A stretch of DNA of 64,000 nt from Chelativorans salis (GTDB taxonomy: Bacteria; Pseudomonadota; Alphaproteobacteria; Rhizobiales; Rhizobiaceae): positions 1 through 64,000 of the forward strand of contig NZ_JAOCZP010000001.1 in assembly GCF_025336525.1 (NCBI RefSeq). The letters run 5' to 3'. Both the position numbers and the translations under genes were made by a program. This document shows positions 7,211-15,060 of this stretch, piece by piece. The notes under the pieces were generated by a model. It was given only the letters and a program-made list of their open reading frames with translations, made no database searches and was not told the DNA's origin. Numbering within the stretch: position 1 is the first letter of the stretch; each line of letters opens with the position of its first letter.

Positions 7211-7287
7211 GCCCAATTGCAAGAATCATGCTTCTATGCGCAACGGGCGCATGGAGGGGTACTGACGCATGCCATTTGCAATTGGGC
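7211..7287 (+). promoter_or_regulatory. Inverted repeat enclosing the start of the 7269 gene
   Basis: GCCCAATTGCAA (7211-7222) is the exact reverse complement of TTGCAATTGGGC (7276-7287). The arms extend to 21 bases with 17 matches (7211-7231 and 7267-7287). The right arm covers the ATG and codons 2-6. The GGAGG ribosome-binding site is in the loop, together with a second hairpin ATGCGC-AACGG-GCGCAT (7236-7252). A 15-base palindrome GTGCGC-TGA-GCGCAC lies just upstream (7189-7203). The structure could hide the start in mRNA or form a DNA operator. Confidence 0.6.
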
Positions 7288-8177
7288 TTCGTTTCTATCG
7301 TATTGGAATTCGCAGAAAAGCTGACAAGACGCCGATGAACATTGGTCCCGGCGCAGAACCTTGCGATCTGATCGACTTTGCCAATGACTTCGTTGCTCGA
7401 AAGAGCGAGCCGACCGTTGAAACGACTGAGCAGCGGACTTGGTTTTTTGAGCCTCGAGCCACGAACTCAATCCGCACGGTCCATGGACACATCAACTATG
7501 GCACCCACGGGTTCGAGAGCAAGTTTAAGGACGTTAAGACTCGAAAGGAAAAGTATCAGAGAAAGGCGACTGATCTGGAAGAAATACCACTCTACTTCCA
7601 GATATGGGTGCCGAGTGATTCAGATTTTGCCCTCATGGCATTCCAATCGTTCCAGGGGCGCTCATGCGTCTCGTTTGTACGGTCGTCCATGATTAAGGAT
7701 TTCGAAGACCGTTTTCCTGGATACGCAATGACATTCAGGGTTGTTGCGTCGACAGCATCGTTTCTCGATGCCGCTCCCGTCAAGACTGTGACGTTCCTCA
7801 AGCCTAAGTCCATGAAGGATAAGGCCGATCGCTATCTGCTGGGTAGGCGAGTTGATGAGGTCGATTATGAGGTCACTGTGCGAGCTCGCAAACGAGGGTC
7901 GGCTTTATCAACCTACAAGGAGTTGCGTGAAAGATTTACGTCGAGCGGTGACGGTTTTGTTGAATTCGATGGACACGAGTTCGAGAGGGTAAAGGCCGAC
8001 GTGACGGTGGGAAAAAAGCGCCGTACCGTCGGCGTATTTGGGTCAGGGTACGACGCTGGACTGATCGACGTTTCTGAAGATGTTAAGCGATATCCCAGCG
8101 GCCATCCGGTATTCGAGAGTATAGAGGACGAGGTTGATGGTCTTATGGAAGATTTCTACGACGGCATGAAGACATAG
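7269..8177 (+). CDS. Uncharacterised soluble protein, first gene of a two-gene cassette
   Basis: 302 aa, with no signal peptide or membrane segment. GGAGG lies 10-14 bases before ATG 7269. The N-terminal half has alternating strands (FAIGLRFYRIGIRRK, LIDFANDF, EIPLYFQIWVPS, FALMAFQSFQGRSCVSFV). A mixed middle follows, then an acidic C-terminus (ESIEDEVDGLMEDFYDGM). No nuclease, NTPase or HTH motif is visible, and I recognise no family. The stop is two bases before the next ATG, so the membrane protein is probably translated in a coupled way. Codon use is less GC-rich than the chromosomal genes after 8930. Soluble-plus-small-membrane-protein pairs are common in phage defence, but any such role is inference. 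Confidence 0.8.
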   Translation: MPFAIGLRFYRIGIRRKADKTPMNIGPGAEPCDLIDFANDFVARKSEPTVETTEQRTWFFEPRATNSIRTVHGHINYGTHGFESKFKDVKTRKEKYQRKATDLEEIPLYFQIWVPSDSDFALMAFQSFQGRSCVSFVRSSMIKDFEDRFPGYAMTFRVVASTASFLDAAPVKTVTFLKPKSMKDKADRYLLGRRVDEVDYEVTVRARKRGSALSTYKELRERFTSSGDGFVEFDGHEFERVKADVTVGKKRRTVGVFGSGYDAGLIDVSEDVKRYPSGHPVFESIEDEVDGLMEDFYDGMKT

Positions 8178-8179
8178 AA

Positions 8180-8719
8180 ATGCAGAAGATCAATGTTTTT
8201 GGCATTGTTTCGTGGCATCTGAACACGCTCAGAAATGAGAAGGGTAGGCTTCTGTGGTCGGACATCGGAACATTCTACGGGGTGCCAATTGCAATGGGCT
8301 TGGTATTTTTCCTCTTAAACTGGAGGATTCCGAAGGATGCCTTCGGCCTGTCGATCACCGTTTTCTCTATCTTTGCCGCGCTGCTCCTGAGCGTTCAGGT
8401 TGCGCTGTATAGCGTGTCTCTTCGCCCGTTGTTGCCGCCCAACGATCCCAAGAAAATCAAGAACTTTGAAGACTTGAAGCGGTCTAGAGACAGTCTCATC
8501 AGGGAATTGAACGACAACATTTCGTACCTCATATTGCTGTCGGTTCTTTTCATTACGATGCTGCTGGCCGCCTACGTGATGCGATGCCAAGGTCCGCTGG
8601 TATCGGGTCTCGTCTTCGCGCTGTACGTCCACTTTTTTCTGACGCTTCTCATGATTGTGAAGCGCGCAAGCATTGTCTTTTCAAGAGAATATGAATCACG
8701 CAGCCACGACATTTCCTGA
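8180..8719 (+). CDS. Four-helix membrane protein, second gene of the cassette
   Basis: 179 aa. Two hydrophobic segments lie near residues 31-48 (GVPIAMGLVFFLLNW) and 56-80 (LSITVFSIFAALLLSVQVALYSV). A charged loop follows (PPNDPKKIKNFEDLKRSRDSLIRELND), then two more segments near 115-135 (ISYLILLSVLFITMLLAAYV) and 141-162. The soluble loop between helix pairs looks like a coiled-coil or effector linker. It directly follows the 302-aa gene with a two-base gap. It is a good candidate for the membrane effector of a two-component system. No named family recognised. 8720-8870 beyond it is non-coding. Confidence 0.8.
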   Translation: MQKINVFGIVSWHLNTLRNEKGRLLWSDIGTFYGVPIAMGLVFFLLNWRIPKDAFGLSITVFSIFAALLLSVQVALYSVSLRPLLPPNDPKKIKNFEDLKRSRDSLIRELNDNISYLILLSVLFITMLLAAYVMRCQGPLVSGLVFALYVHFFLTLLMIVKRASIVFSREYESRSHDIS

Positions 8720-8870
8720 ATCGAGCGATCTACCCTGCTCGAAGGTTCCGTTCGCCTCTGAGCTGGCGATATTTACCTTGTCGTACACAGTTCATCTCCC
8801 CAACAATTTCCCCCACACCCCATTCCCCAAAATATGCTAAACCTCCCTCAGGGGGACGACTTTGCGCACT

Positions 8871-8892
8871 TGCCGCGGCTTTTTCCGCGGCA
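8871..8892 (+). promoter_or_regulatory. 5'-leader hairpin upstream of the PBP gene
   Basis: TGCCGCGG (8871-8878) and CCGCGGCA (8885-8892) form a perfect 8-bp stem with a CTTTTT loop, 38 bases before the start codon. The loop and the lack of a following T-run make it a leader structure rather than a clear terminator. Confidence 0.4.
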
Positions 8893-8930
8893 GGTCGCCA
8901 AGCAAGGGGAAGAGACTGGGCGGTCCAGGG

Positions 8931-11075
8931 ATGGAAGAGAAGCGCACCAGAAAGGGGCGGGCGCCGAGGGCAACGAAGCTCCTCGAGGTCGATGCGTGGA
9001 TCGATTCCACGCTCTATGAGGCCCGCTTCAAGCTTTCCGAAGCCTGGGAAAACATCACCATCTTCTTCCGCCGCTTTCGCGTCTACGGGGCAAAGCGCGC
9101 CGCGGTAGAGCTCCTCAGCGAAAGCCTCACCCTCGCCACCGTCGGTGCCGTCGTCATGCTGGCGCTCGCCATCCCCGCCTTCGAGGAGACCTCCGCCAAC
9201 TGGCGCGCCCAGGACGACTACGCCGTCACCTTCCTCGACCGCTACGGCAACGAGATCGGCCAGCGCGGCGTCATCCAGCGCGATTCCGTCCCCGTCGACG
9301 AGATGCCCGATCATGTGGTCAAGGCGGTCCTGGCAACGGAGGACCGCCGCTTCTTCGAGCATTTCGGCATAGACTATCTCGGCCTCGTGCGCGCCATGAC
9401 GGAGAACGTGCGCGCCAACACCATCGTCCAGGGCGGCTCCACCGTCACCCAGCAGCTGGCCAAGAACCTGTTCCTCACCAGCGAACGCACGGTCGAGCGC
9501 AAGGTCAACGAGGCTTTCCTGGCGCTGTGGCTTGAGGCGAACCTTTCCAAGAAGGAGATCCTGCAGCTCTATCTCGACCGCGTCTATCTCGGCGGCGGCA
9601 CCTTCGGCATCTCGGCCGCGGCCGATTTCTATTTCGACAAGCACGTCCAGGATCTGACCTTGGCCGAGGCGGCGATGATCGCCGGCCTGTTCAAGGCGCC
9701 GGCGCGCTACGCCCCGCATATCAACCTGCCCGCCGCCCGCGCGCGAGCCAACGAGGTGCTCACCAACCTCGTCCAGTCCGGCCTCATGACCGAGGGCCAG
9801 GTGCTGCCGGCCCGTCTCAATCCGGCAAGCGCCGTCGACCGGGGCGAGCGCGACAGCCCGGACTATTTCCTCGACTGGGCGTTCGAGGAGGTCAAGGAGA
9901 TTGTCCCCGACGGCGCAACCCATTCGCTGGTGGCGCGCACCACCCTCGACCCCGACCTGCAGCAGGCGGTTGCGGAATCATTGGAGTACCACCTGCGCCA
10001 GCACGGCAAGGACTACGACGTCACCGAAGGTGCGGCCGTGGTCATGGAGACCGACGGCGCCGTGCGCGCTATCGTCGGCGGGCGAGATTACGGCCAGAGC
10101 CAGTTCAACCGCGCCACCCAGGCGCTGCGCCAGTCCGGCTCCTCCTTCAAGCCCTATGTCTATGCCGCCGCCATGGAAGCGGGTTTCGAGCCCGGCTCGG
10201 TCATCTCCGACGCGCCGATCTCGTGGGGCGGTTGGGCGCCGCAGAACTATACGCGCCGCTATGCCGGCCGCGTCGACCTCGCCACCGCGCTCATCCATTC
10301 CTACAACACCGTGCCCGTCCGGCTTGCCCACTCCCATCTCGGCCTTGAGCCGATCGAAAAACTTGTGGCGGCCATGGGCGTGGAGTCGGAACTGAACGGC
10401 CACAAGACGATGGTGCTCGGCACCTCCGGCATGACGGTCATGGACCAGGCCACCGGCTACGGCGTCTTCGCCAATGGCGGCTATGCCGGCACCCGCCACG
10501 GCATCCTGCAGCTCACCACCCATTCGGGCAAGGTCGTCTACGATTTCGCCCGTGACGCTCCGGCGCCGCGCCGCGTCCTTTCCGAAAAAGCCGTCTCCGC
10601 CATGAACAGCATCCTCGTCCAGGTTCCCGAGCGCGGCACCGGCCGGCGCGCCGCGCTTGCGGGCGTGCGCTCGGCCGGCAAGACCGGCACAACCCAGTCC
10701 TACCGCGACGCCTGGTATGTCGGCTATACGGGCAACTACGTCGCCGCCGTCTGGCTCGGCAACGACGACTATCGCCCCTCGCGCCGCATGACCGGCGGCT
10801 CGCTGCCGGCGATGGTCTGGCAGCGCTTCATGACCTATGCGCATCAGAACACGGAACTTCGGCCCATACCCGGCATCGAAAACCCGCTACCGGCGCCCGA
10901 CGCCACCACGGTTGCCACGGCCAGCGAGGCGGAAGGCCAGATAAACGGCCTCGCCCGGCCGCCCCGCTCAATGCCGACAGCCACCAGCAACGTCTTGAAG
11001 GGCATGGCGAAACATTTCCGCCGCGCCCCGCCTTTGAAACCCACCGCCGGGCCGGAGACGCTGTCGGCCCTTTGA
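8931..11075 (+). CDS. Class A penicillin-binding protein 1A (glycosyltransferase/transpeptidase)
   Basis: 714 aa; polymerises and cross-links peptidoglycan at the inner membrane. A basic cytoplasmic tail of ~60 residues is followed by one membrane helix (about 63-84). The GT51 domain shows TEDRRFFEHFGID (catalytic Glu near 137) and QGGSTVTQQLAKN. The transpeptidase domain has SSFK with Ser near 404, an SYN motif (SYNTVPVRLA) and KTGTT, the three expected active-site boxes. Start ATG 8931 is chosen because the longer frame upstream lies over the leader hairpin. The two genes downstream (DUF1214, DUF1254) follow in the same direction, an association familiar from Rhizobiales. Confidence 0.92.
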   Translation: MEEKRTRKGRAPRATKLLEVDAWIDSTLYEARFKLSEAWENITIFFRRFRVYGAKRAAVELLSESLTLATVGAVVMLALAIPAFEETSANWRAQDDYAVTFLDRYGNEIGQRGVIQRDSVPVDEMPDHVVKAVLATEDRRFFEHFGIDYLGLVRAMTENVRANTIVQGGSTVTQQLAKNLFLTSERTVERKVNEAFLALWLEANLSKKEILQLYLDRVYLGGGTFGISAAADFYFDKHVQDLTLAEAAMIAGLFKAPARYAPHINLPAARARANEVLTNLVQSGLMTEGQVLPARLNPASAVDRGERDSPDYFLDWAFEEVKEIVPDGATHSLVARTTLDPDLQQAVAESLEYHLRQHGKDYDVTEGAAVVMETDGAVRAIVGGRDYGQSQFNRATQALRQSGSSFKPYVYAAAMEAGFEPGSVISDAPISWGGWAPQNYTRRYAGRVDLATALIHSYNTVPVRLAHSHLGLEPIEKLVAAMGVESELNGHKTMVLGTSGMTVMDQATGYGVFANGGYAGTRHGILQLTTHSGKVVYDFARDAPAPRRVLSEKAVSAMNSILVQVPERGTGRRAALAGVRSAGKTGTTQSYRDAWYVGYTGNYVAAVWLGNDDYRPSRRMTGGSLPAMVWQRFMTYAHQNTELRPIPGIENPLPAPDATTVATASEAEGQINGLARPPRSMPTATSNVLKGMAKHFRRAPPLKPTAGPETLSAL

Positions 11076-11183
11076 GAACATTGCACCACAGGCGCCCGCC
11101 GGGCAGGATGAAGTTTCGGTTGAATCGGAAAGGTGCATGAAAGTATCACGCGCGTCCCCCACCACCGGGAACACCGGCCTGCC

Positions 11184-11768
11184 ATGCTGAAGACGCTTTT
11201 CCTGACCCTCCTCGTGCTCACGATCGCGGTCGGCGGGGGTGCCGCCAGCGTGTGGGTGATGCTGGAGGAAGCAGGCCCCGTAGGCGCCGTCAGCGCCGGC
11301 CCGTGGACGGCATTCCCGAGTGCCGGAACGCGCGAGGCCGACCCCTATTCACGCGCCCGCTTCGCCCGCCGGGGTGGCGTTCCCCTTGGCCCCTCGGAGG
11401 GCATCACGTTCACAGCTGGGCGGGATTCGAACGGCCGCGGCCTGAGGCGCGAGTGCGCCTACAGGATCGCAGGGGCGATGCCCGCGTCTCGTTTCTGGAC
11501 CTTTTATGCGGCCGGCCCGGAAGGCGCGTTGCTGCCGCCCTTCAAGCGCCGCCGTGCCGCCCTTCATTCGCAGATGGTGCTGCGCCAATCCGACAATAGC
11601 TTTTCCATCGCCGTCTCCCGCCATCCCATGCCCTCCAACTGGCTGGCCGTCACTGGCGAAGGGCCGATGCAGCTTGTGCTGACTCTGTTTGACACGCCTG
11701 TCGCTTCCGGCGCTCGGGTCGATGAACTCTCCCTCCCGAGGATCACCAGGACGGCCTGCGATGGCTAG
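11184..11768 (+). CDS. DUF1214 domain protein, membrane-anchored
   Basis: 194 aa. It starts with a single hydrophobic anchor (LKTLFLTLLVLTIAVGGGAASVWVM) and has a beta-rich exported domain. The C-terminal region (CAYRIAGAMPASRFWTFYAAG, then LRQSDNSFSIAVSRHPMPSNWL, then LVLTLFDTPV) is typical of DUF1214. The start is ATG 11184, just before the hydrophobic segment. Its end overlaps the start of the DUF1254 gene by eight bases, and the two domains are usually found together, so they probably form a periplasmic or envelope complex. The biochemical role is unknown. Confidence 0.8.
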   Translation: MLKTLFLTLLVLTIAVGGGAASVWVMLEEAGPVGAVSAGPWTAFPSAGTREADPYSRARFARRGGVPLGPSEGITFTAGRDSNGRGLRRECAYRIAGAMPASRFWTFYAAGPEGALLPPFKRRRAALHSQMVLRQSDNSFSIAVSRHPMPSNWLAVTGEGPMQLVLTLFDTPVASGARVDELSLPRITRTACDG

Positions 11769-12312
11769 ACTTTCCTACGCCCTCCTCCTCGGCCTCGTCG
11801 GCGCCGGCATCGTTCACCTTGCTATCCTCTTCCTGCTGCCGAGTTATTCCGTGCGCGATGCGTGGACGCGGCTTTCTGCCGTCGCCGCGCCCTACGACAC
11901 AGTGCGGTTCGACCGCGAAAAGCTCGCCGGAAAGGTGCCCATCCCCGCTGATCCCTTCATCGAGGCCGCCGCCTGCCGCTTCGACCTTTCGCGCGGCTCG
12001 CTCCACGTTCACGGCGAAGGCTCGGTCCCCTTCTGGTCCATGTCCCTCTATGACCACCAGGGCCTCAACGTCTTCTCCATCAGCGACCGGGCAACTCCCG
12101 ACGGGACGCTCGATTTCATTGTTCTCACACCGGCGCAGATGCAGCATGTGCGCAGCCGCTTTGCCCCCGACCTCGGCCAGTCCGTCTTCATCGAGACCGA
12201 TGTTGAGGAGGGCATCGTGCTGTTGCGCGTCTTCGTGCCCGATGAAACCTGGGAAGGTGCCGCCACCGTCTTCCTCGACGGCATAAGCTGCGAACCGCGG
12301 CCGCTGGATTGA
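11761..12312 (+). CDS. DUF1254 domain protein, membrane-anchored
   Basis: 183 aa. An N-terminal anchor (MARLSYALLLGLVGAGIVHLA) is followed by a small beta-rich domain with RGSLHVHGEGSVPFWSMSLYD and FSISDRATPDG, then a C-terminal LRVFVPDETWEG block, all consistent with DUF1254. It is translationally coupled to the DUF1214 gene by overlap. Both belong to an envelope operon with the PBP upstream. Function not established. Confidence 0.8.
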   Translation: MARLSYALLLGLVGAGIVHLAILFLLPSYSVRDAWTRLSAVAAPYDTVRFDREKLAGKVPIPADPFIEAAACRFDLSRGSLHVHGEGSVPFWSMSLYDHQGLNVFSISDRATPDGTLDFIVLTPAQMQHVRSRFAPDLGQSVFIETDVEEGIVLLRVFVPDETWEGAATVFLDGISCEPRPLD

Positions 12313-12314
12313 AT

Positions 12315-12491
12315 TCAGCTTTTGGTACGGCGCTCGCGCTCCCGGTGCGGGTGGAGGGGTGCACCCTTGCCGCCGTCCCTGCGCTCGTAGCGTACACCGG
12401 GAAAAATGACGATCGCCGCCCCGCCTTTCGGGACCGGCAGGCGCCGGGTCATCCGCGGCGCCGCGCGCTTGAAGTTCAGGATAGTTGCCAT
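12315..12491 (-). CDS. Small conserved-looking basic protein
   Basis: 58 aa from ATG 12491; GTG at 12497 is an alternative start. The sequence is strongly basic: MATILNFKRAAPRMTRRLPV, then a GGAAIVIFPGVRYERRD block. It reads like a real conserved small protein of the Rhizobiales rather than a random frame, but I do not recall a function. It is convergent with the DUF1254 gene, separated by two bases, and its promoter would be in the CtrA-box region around 12500-12640. Confidence 0.55.
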   Translation of the reverse strand: MATILNFKRAAPRMTRRLPVPKGGAAIVIFPGVRYERRDGGKGAPLHPHRERERRTKS

Positions 12492-12558
12492 GCTCACGTT
12501 CCCCGCTTCGGGCCGGAATGGTACGCAACGCCTCCACCCGCCATGAAACGCCTCTCAT

Positions 12559-12632
12559 GGTTAATGGCTCCTTAACGCTCTCCCGGATGGTGAACGCAAC
12601 CCTTAATTACGCGGTTAATGGGTCGCTAACGC
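12559..12632. promoter_or_regulatory. Tandem CtrA-type boxes
   Basis: TTAA-TGGCTCC-TTAA (12561-12575) is an exact match to the alphaproteobacterial CtrA consensus TTAA-N7-TTAA. A near copy, TTAA-TGGGTCG-CTAA, lies at 12615-12629, within a larger 20-base direct repeat (GGTTAATGGxTCxxTAACGC at 12559 and 12613). The site lies between the divergent 12491 and 12727 genes, so either or both could be cell-cycle regulated. Confidence 0.55.
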
Positions 12633-12726
12633 ATTGCCGATAATTTGAACGACGAGCCGGGAGGCCGCCTGCTTTGCGGGCCGCATCCCACCGACACAAG
12701 TGTTCTTGAGTATCAGGCGTTAAGGC

Positions 12727-13653
12727 GTGTCCACTGCGGACTTCAGGCATATCGCGTTCGGAGGGGGCCCGCGCAACTGCGAGCGGCTGTTCCGTGCCGC
12801 CATCTCCGCCTTCTGCACGCTCTCCCACCCCACGAAGCGCGAACTCGCCCAACTCGACGATCTGGCGCTCGGCCTGTTCGATGCCGTGCCTGCCGAGGCG
12901 CGCCGTTTCGCCGCCGCAGCGCTTTCCGAGTGCGACCCCGCTCCCAGGGATCTTGTTCGGCGGCTCGCCGAGGAGCCGGTGGAAACCTCCGCTCCACTCC
13001 TCGTGCGCTCTAACGCGCTTTCCGACGTCGACCTCATCGCCTTGATCGGCCGCCACGGCCTGCCGCATGCAAAGGCCATCGCCCGCCGCAACGGCCTTAA
13101 CCCCGTCATCGCCGCCCTCATCCGGGCGCTCGTCGCGCGCGCGGAAAGCGAAGCCGAAATTGCCGAGAGGGCTGAGCCGGAGGTCGATGCGCTGGAGACG
13201 ATTCGCTGCCAGCTTCGCGACCTGATGCAGGAGATACCGCCAGAAGACGACGAAGCAGGCGACGGACGGCCAGCCGCCGACCCTGACCAGGCCTACACCT
13301 CCCTGCGCGAGGCAGCACTTTCCGACGACAGGCAGGTCTTCGCCACCACCCTCGCCCGCTCCCTCGATGTTTCCATAGAGCGGACCCGCCGGCTTACCTC
13401 CGGCATCGGCTACGCCGACCTTTTCACGGGCCTCCGCGCCTTGGAGTTGACCGTGGAGCAGGCTTTCCTCGTCACCGCCGCCATCTTCCCGGCCCAGGTC
13501 GCCCACGCGGCCGCCATCCGCCTCTTCATCGAGCGCTACACCACCACGAGCACGGAGGCGGCCCGGAAAAAGGTTGAGGGCTGGCGGTGCAAGGACCGGC
13601 TGGAAGACCGGCAGCCGGCGGTTCAGGCTCACTCGGTGGCAACCGCCAGATAG
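12727..13653 (+). CDS. DUF2336 domain protein
   Basis: 308 aa from GTG 12727. The protein is all-helical, with HEAT-like organisation in its first ~150 residues (TKRELAQLDDLALGLFD, LVRSNALSDVDLIALIG, HAKAIARRNGLNPVIAALI). This is the arrangement of DUF2336 proteins, common in Alphaproteobacteria and sometimes linked to cell cycle or motility. The second half continues with helices (LALEL-like ALELTVEQAFLVTAAIF). CtrA-like boxes lie 95-165 bases upstream. The last 25 bases overlap the 3' end of the convergent DUF1491 gene. Confidence 0.75.
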   Translation: MSTADFRHIAFGGGPRNCERLFRAAISAFCTLSHPTKRELAQLDDLALGLFDAVPAEARRFAAAALSECDPAPRDLVRRLAEEPVETSAPLLVRSNALSDVDLIALIGRHGLPHAKAIARRNGLNPVIAALIRALVARAESEAEIAERAEPEVDALETIRCQLRDLMQEIPPEDDEAGDGRPAADPDQAYTSLREAALSDDRQVFATTLARSLDVSIERTRRLTSGIGYADLFTGLRALELTVEQAFLVTAAIFPAQVAHAAAIRLFIERYTTTSTEAARKKVEGWRCKDRLEDRQPAVQAHSVATAR

Positions 13654-14006
13654 CCGTCGATCTCGGCCGCCGTCTCCACCTCAACAACCCAGACGTCCGG
13701 ATCGAAGCGCATCTCGCGCTCCAACCGCTTCTCCACCGCATCCTCCTCGGTGGTCGCCGTCACGCGAACGAACTGGCGTTCGGTAGGCCGCGCCTCGTCG
13801 TAACTCGTCTGTGGCGCGGGAGCATAAAACTCCAGTTCACCCAGCCGCGTACGCCGGATGATGAAGATCGCCCCCGCCTCCCGCGCTCCCTTGCGCCTCA
13901 CCGCCGCAAAGCCGCCATCGGCGAAGACGCGCCTCACCAGCGCTGAAACCCACAACTCGCTGGTCACACGCATGCCGGCTCGGCCTTCTCGTTTGTACTC
14001 GCTCAT
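13629..14006 (-). CDS. DUF1491 family protein
   Basis: 125 aa from ATG 14006, or 114 aa from the internal ATG before RVTSELW, which is where family members usually begin. Conserved features are RVTSELWVSALVRRVF, GGFAAVRRKGAREAGAIFI, and a C-terminal RFDPDVWVVEVE with Glu/Asp around it. The family is small and uncharacterised, found in Alphaproteobacteria. It overlaps the DUF2336 gene tail-to-tail by 25 bases. Confidence 0.75.
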   Translation of the reverse strand: MSEYKREGRAGMRVTSELWVSALVRRVFADGGFAAVRRKGAREAGAIFIIRRTRLGELEFYAPAPQTSYDEARPTERQFVRVTATTEEDAVEKRLEREMRFDPDVWVVEVETAAEIDGYLAVATE

Positions 14007-14172
14007 TCAAGCACGTGATCAACGATACCCGATGCACTTGCAAGGTAATACCGGCAGGCGAACGGAGGCCTGGATTGTTCTGACGGCAGAATCCGTTATC
14101 CGTTGATCTTCAACTAAAATCTTAGATTGAAGGCCAGCAATCATACAACCGAACCTGCACGGCTCCCCCCCG

Positions 14173-15060
14173 TCAATTCGTCAGCCCGATCTCCCGCATC
14201 TTGGCCAGGAACGCTTGATCGGGCTCGCCCGTCACCGGCAGGCCGAACAGCGACTGGAACTCGCGGATCGCCGAGCGGGTATTCTCACCCATCACACCGT
14301 CCACTTCGATGCCGTCGTTGCCGAAAGCTTTCAGCCCGGCCTGGACGCGCTTGATCACTGGGTCGCTGCTGGCTGCCGCGGCAGCCCCGCTGTCGAGCGA
14401 AGCCGTCTGTACCGGATCGCTCTGCTCCTGCGCAGGCCGTGGCGCCGGTTTCGGTGCAGGCACTGCCAGTTCCGTCGCCGCGGGAGCCGATTCCGCTGCG
14501 CCCTCAAGCCCCAGTTGGCTCAGCAGCGGCGAATCGATCTCGGTGCCGGCCTCCAGCCCGACAATGCGGCGGTAGTTCTCCACCGCCCCACGCGTCTGTG
14601 GCCCAGTCAGCCCATCCACGGGACCGCGATAGAGCCCCAGGTCGCTCAGAACCTTCTGCACAGCGCGCACGGTGTCATCACCGCTGTCTTCTGCCACGGA
14701 GCCCGTCGATTCCGGTGCCGGCTCAGCCTCTACCTTCGGCGCCTCCACGCCATCCGTCACCGCACGCACCTCCTCGCGAGGGGCGGTGGCAGGACGGGGC
14801 GTCTCCTCCGGCGCAATCTCCATTTCAGGAGCCGCAATGAAAGCCGGCACCCGCGTCGACACAAAAGCGCTGGGGTGCACCTGCGGCTGATACCAAAGCG
14901 CGTTTGCCGAAACGAAGGCCAGCGACACGAAAAAGGCCGTCGTCCCGCCGACCGCGGCCGGATTGCGCGCGATCACCGCCCCCAATCCGGACAGCCCGGC
15001 GCGCAGCCATCCCCCCTCCTCTACGCCGTATTCAGGCCGTCTTGCGTAACGCGTCATCAT
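14173..15060 (-). CDS. Membrane-anchored peptidoglycan-binding protein (two PG_binding_1 domains)
   Basis: About 295 aa. A short cytoplasmic start is followed by one helix near residues 38-58 (AVGGTTAFFVSLAFVSANALW). Then comes a long Pro/Ala/Glu-rich spacer and two peptidoglycan-binding repeats: VQKVLSDLGLYRGPVDGLTG-TRGAVENYRR at about 130-165 and VQAGLKAFGNDGIEVDGVMGENTRSAIREFQ at about 235-270. It should bind cell-wall peptides from the periplasmic side. The start overlaps the 3' end of the histidine kinase gene by 29 bases, suggesting cotranscription and a possible link of the kinase to wall sensing. A GTG start nine bases further upstream is possible. Confidence 0.8.
   Translation of the reverse strand: MMTRYARRPEYGVEEGGWLRAGLSGLGAVIARNPAAVGGTTAFFVSLAFVSANALWYQPQVHPSAFVSTRVPAFIAAPEMEIAPEETPRPATAPREEVRAVTDGVEAPKVEAEPAPESTGSVAEDSGDDTVRAVQKVLSDLGLYRGPVDGLTGPQTRGAVENYRRIVGLEAGTEIDSPLLSQLGLEGAAESAPAATELAVPAPKPAPRPAQEQSDPVQTASLDSGAAAAASSDPVIKRVQAGLKAFGNDGIEVDGVMGENTRSAIREFQSLFGLPVTGEPDQAFLAKMREIGLTN

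Noticed and set aside
8730-9923. Long open frame on the minus strand opposite the PBP gene
   Set aside because: It mirrors the coding bias of PBP1A; the plus-strand protein has all catalytic motifs and this one has none.
12309-12575. 88-codon plus-strand frame after the DUF1254 gene
   Set aside because: It opposes the more protein-like 58-aa minus gene and has no ribosome-binding site.
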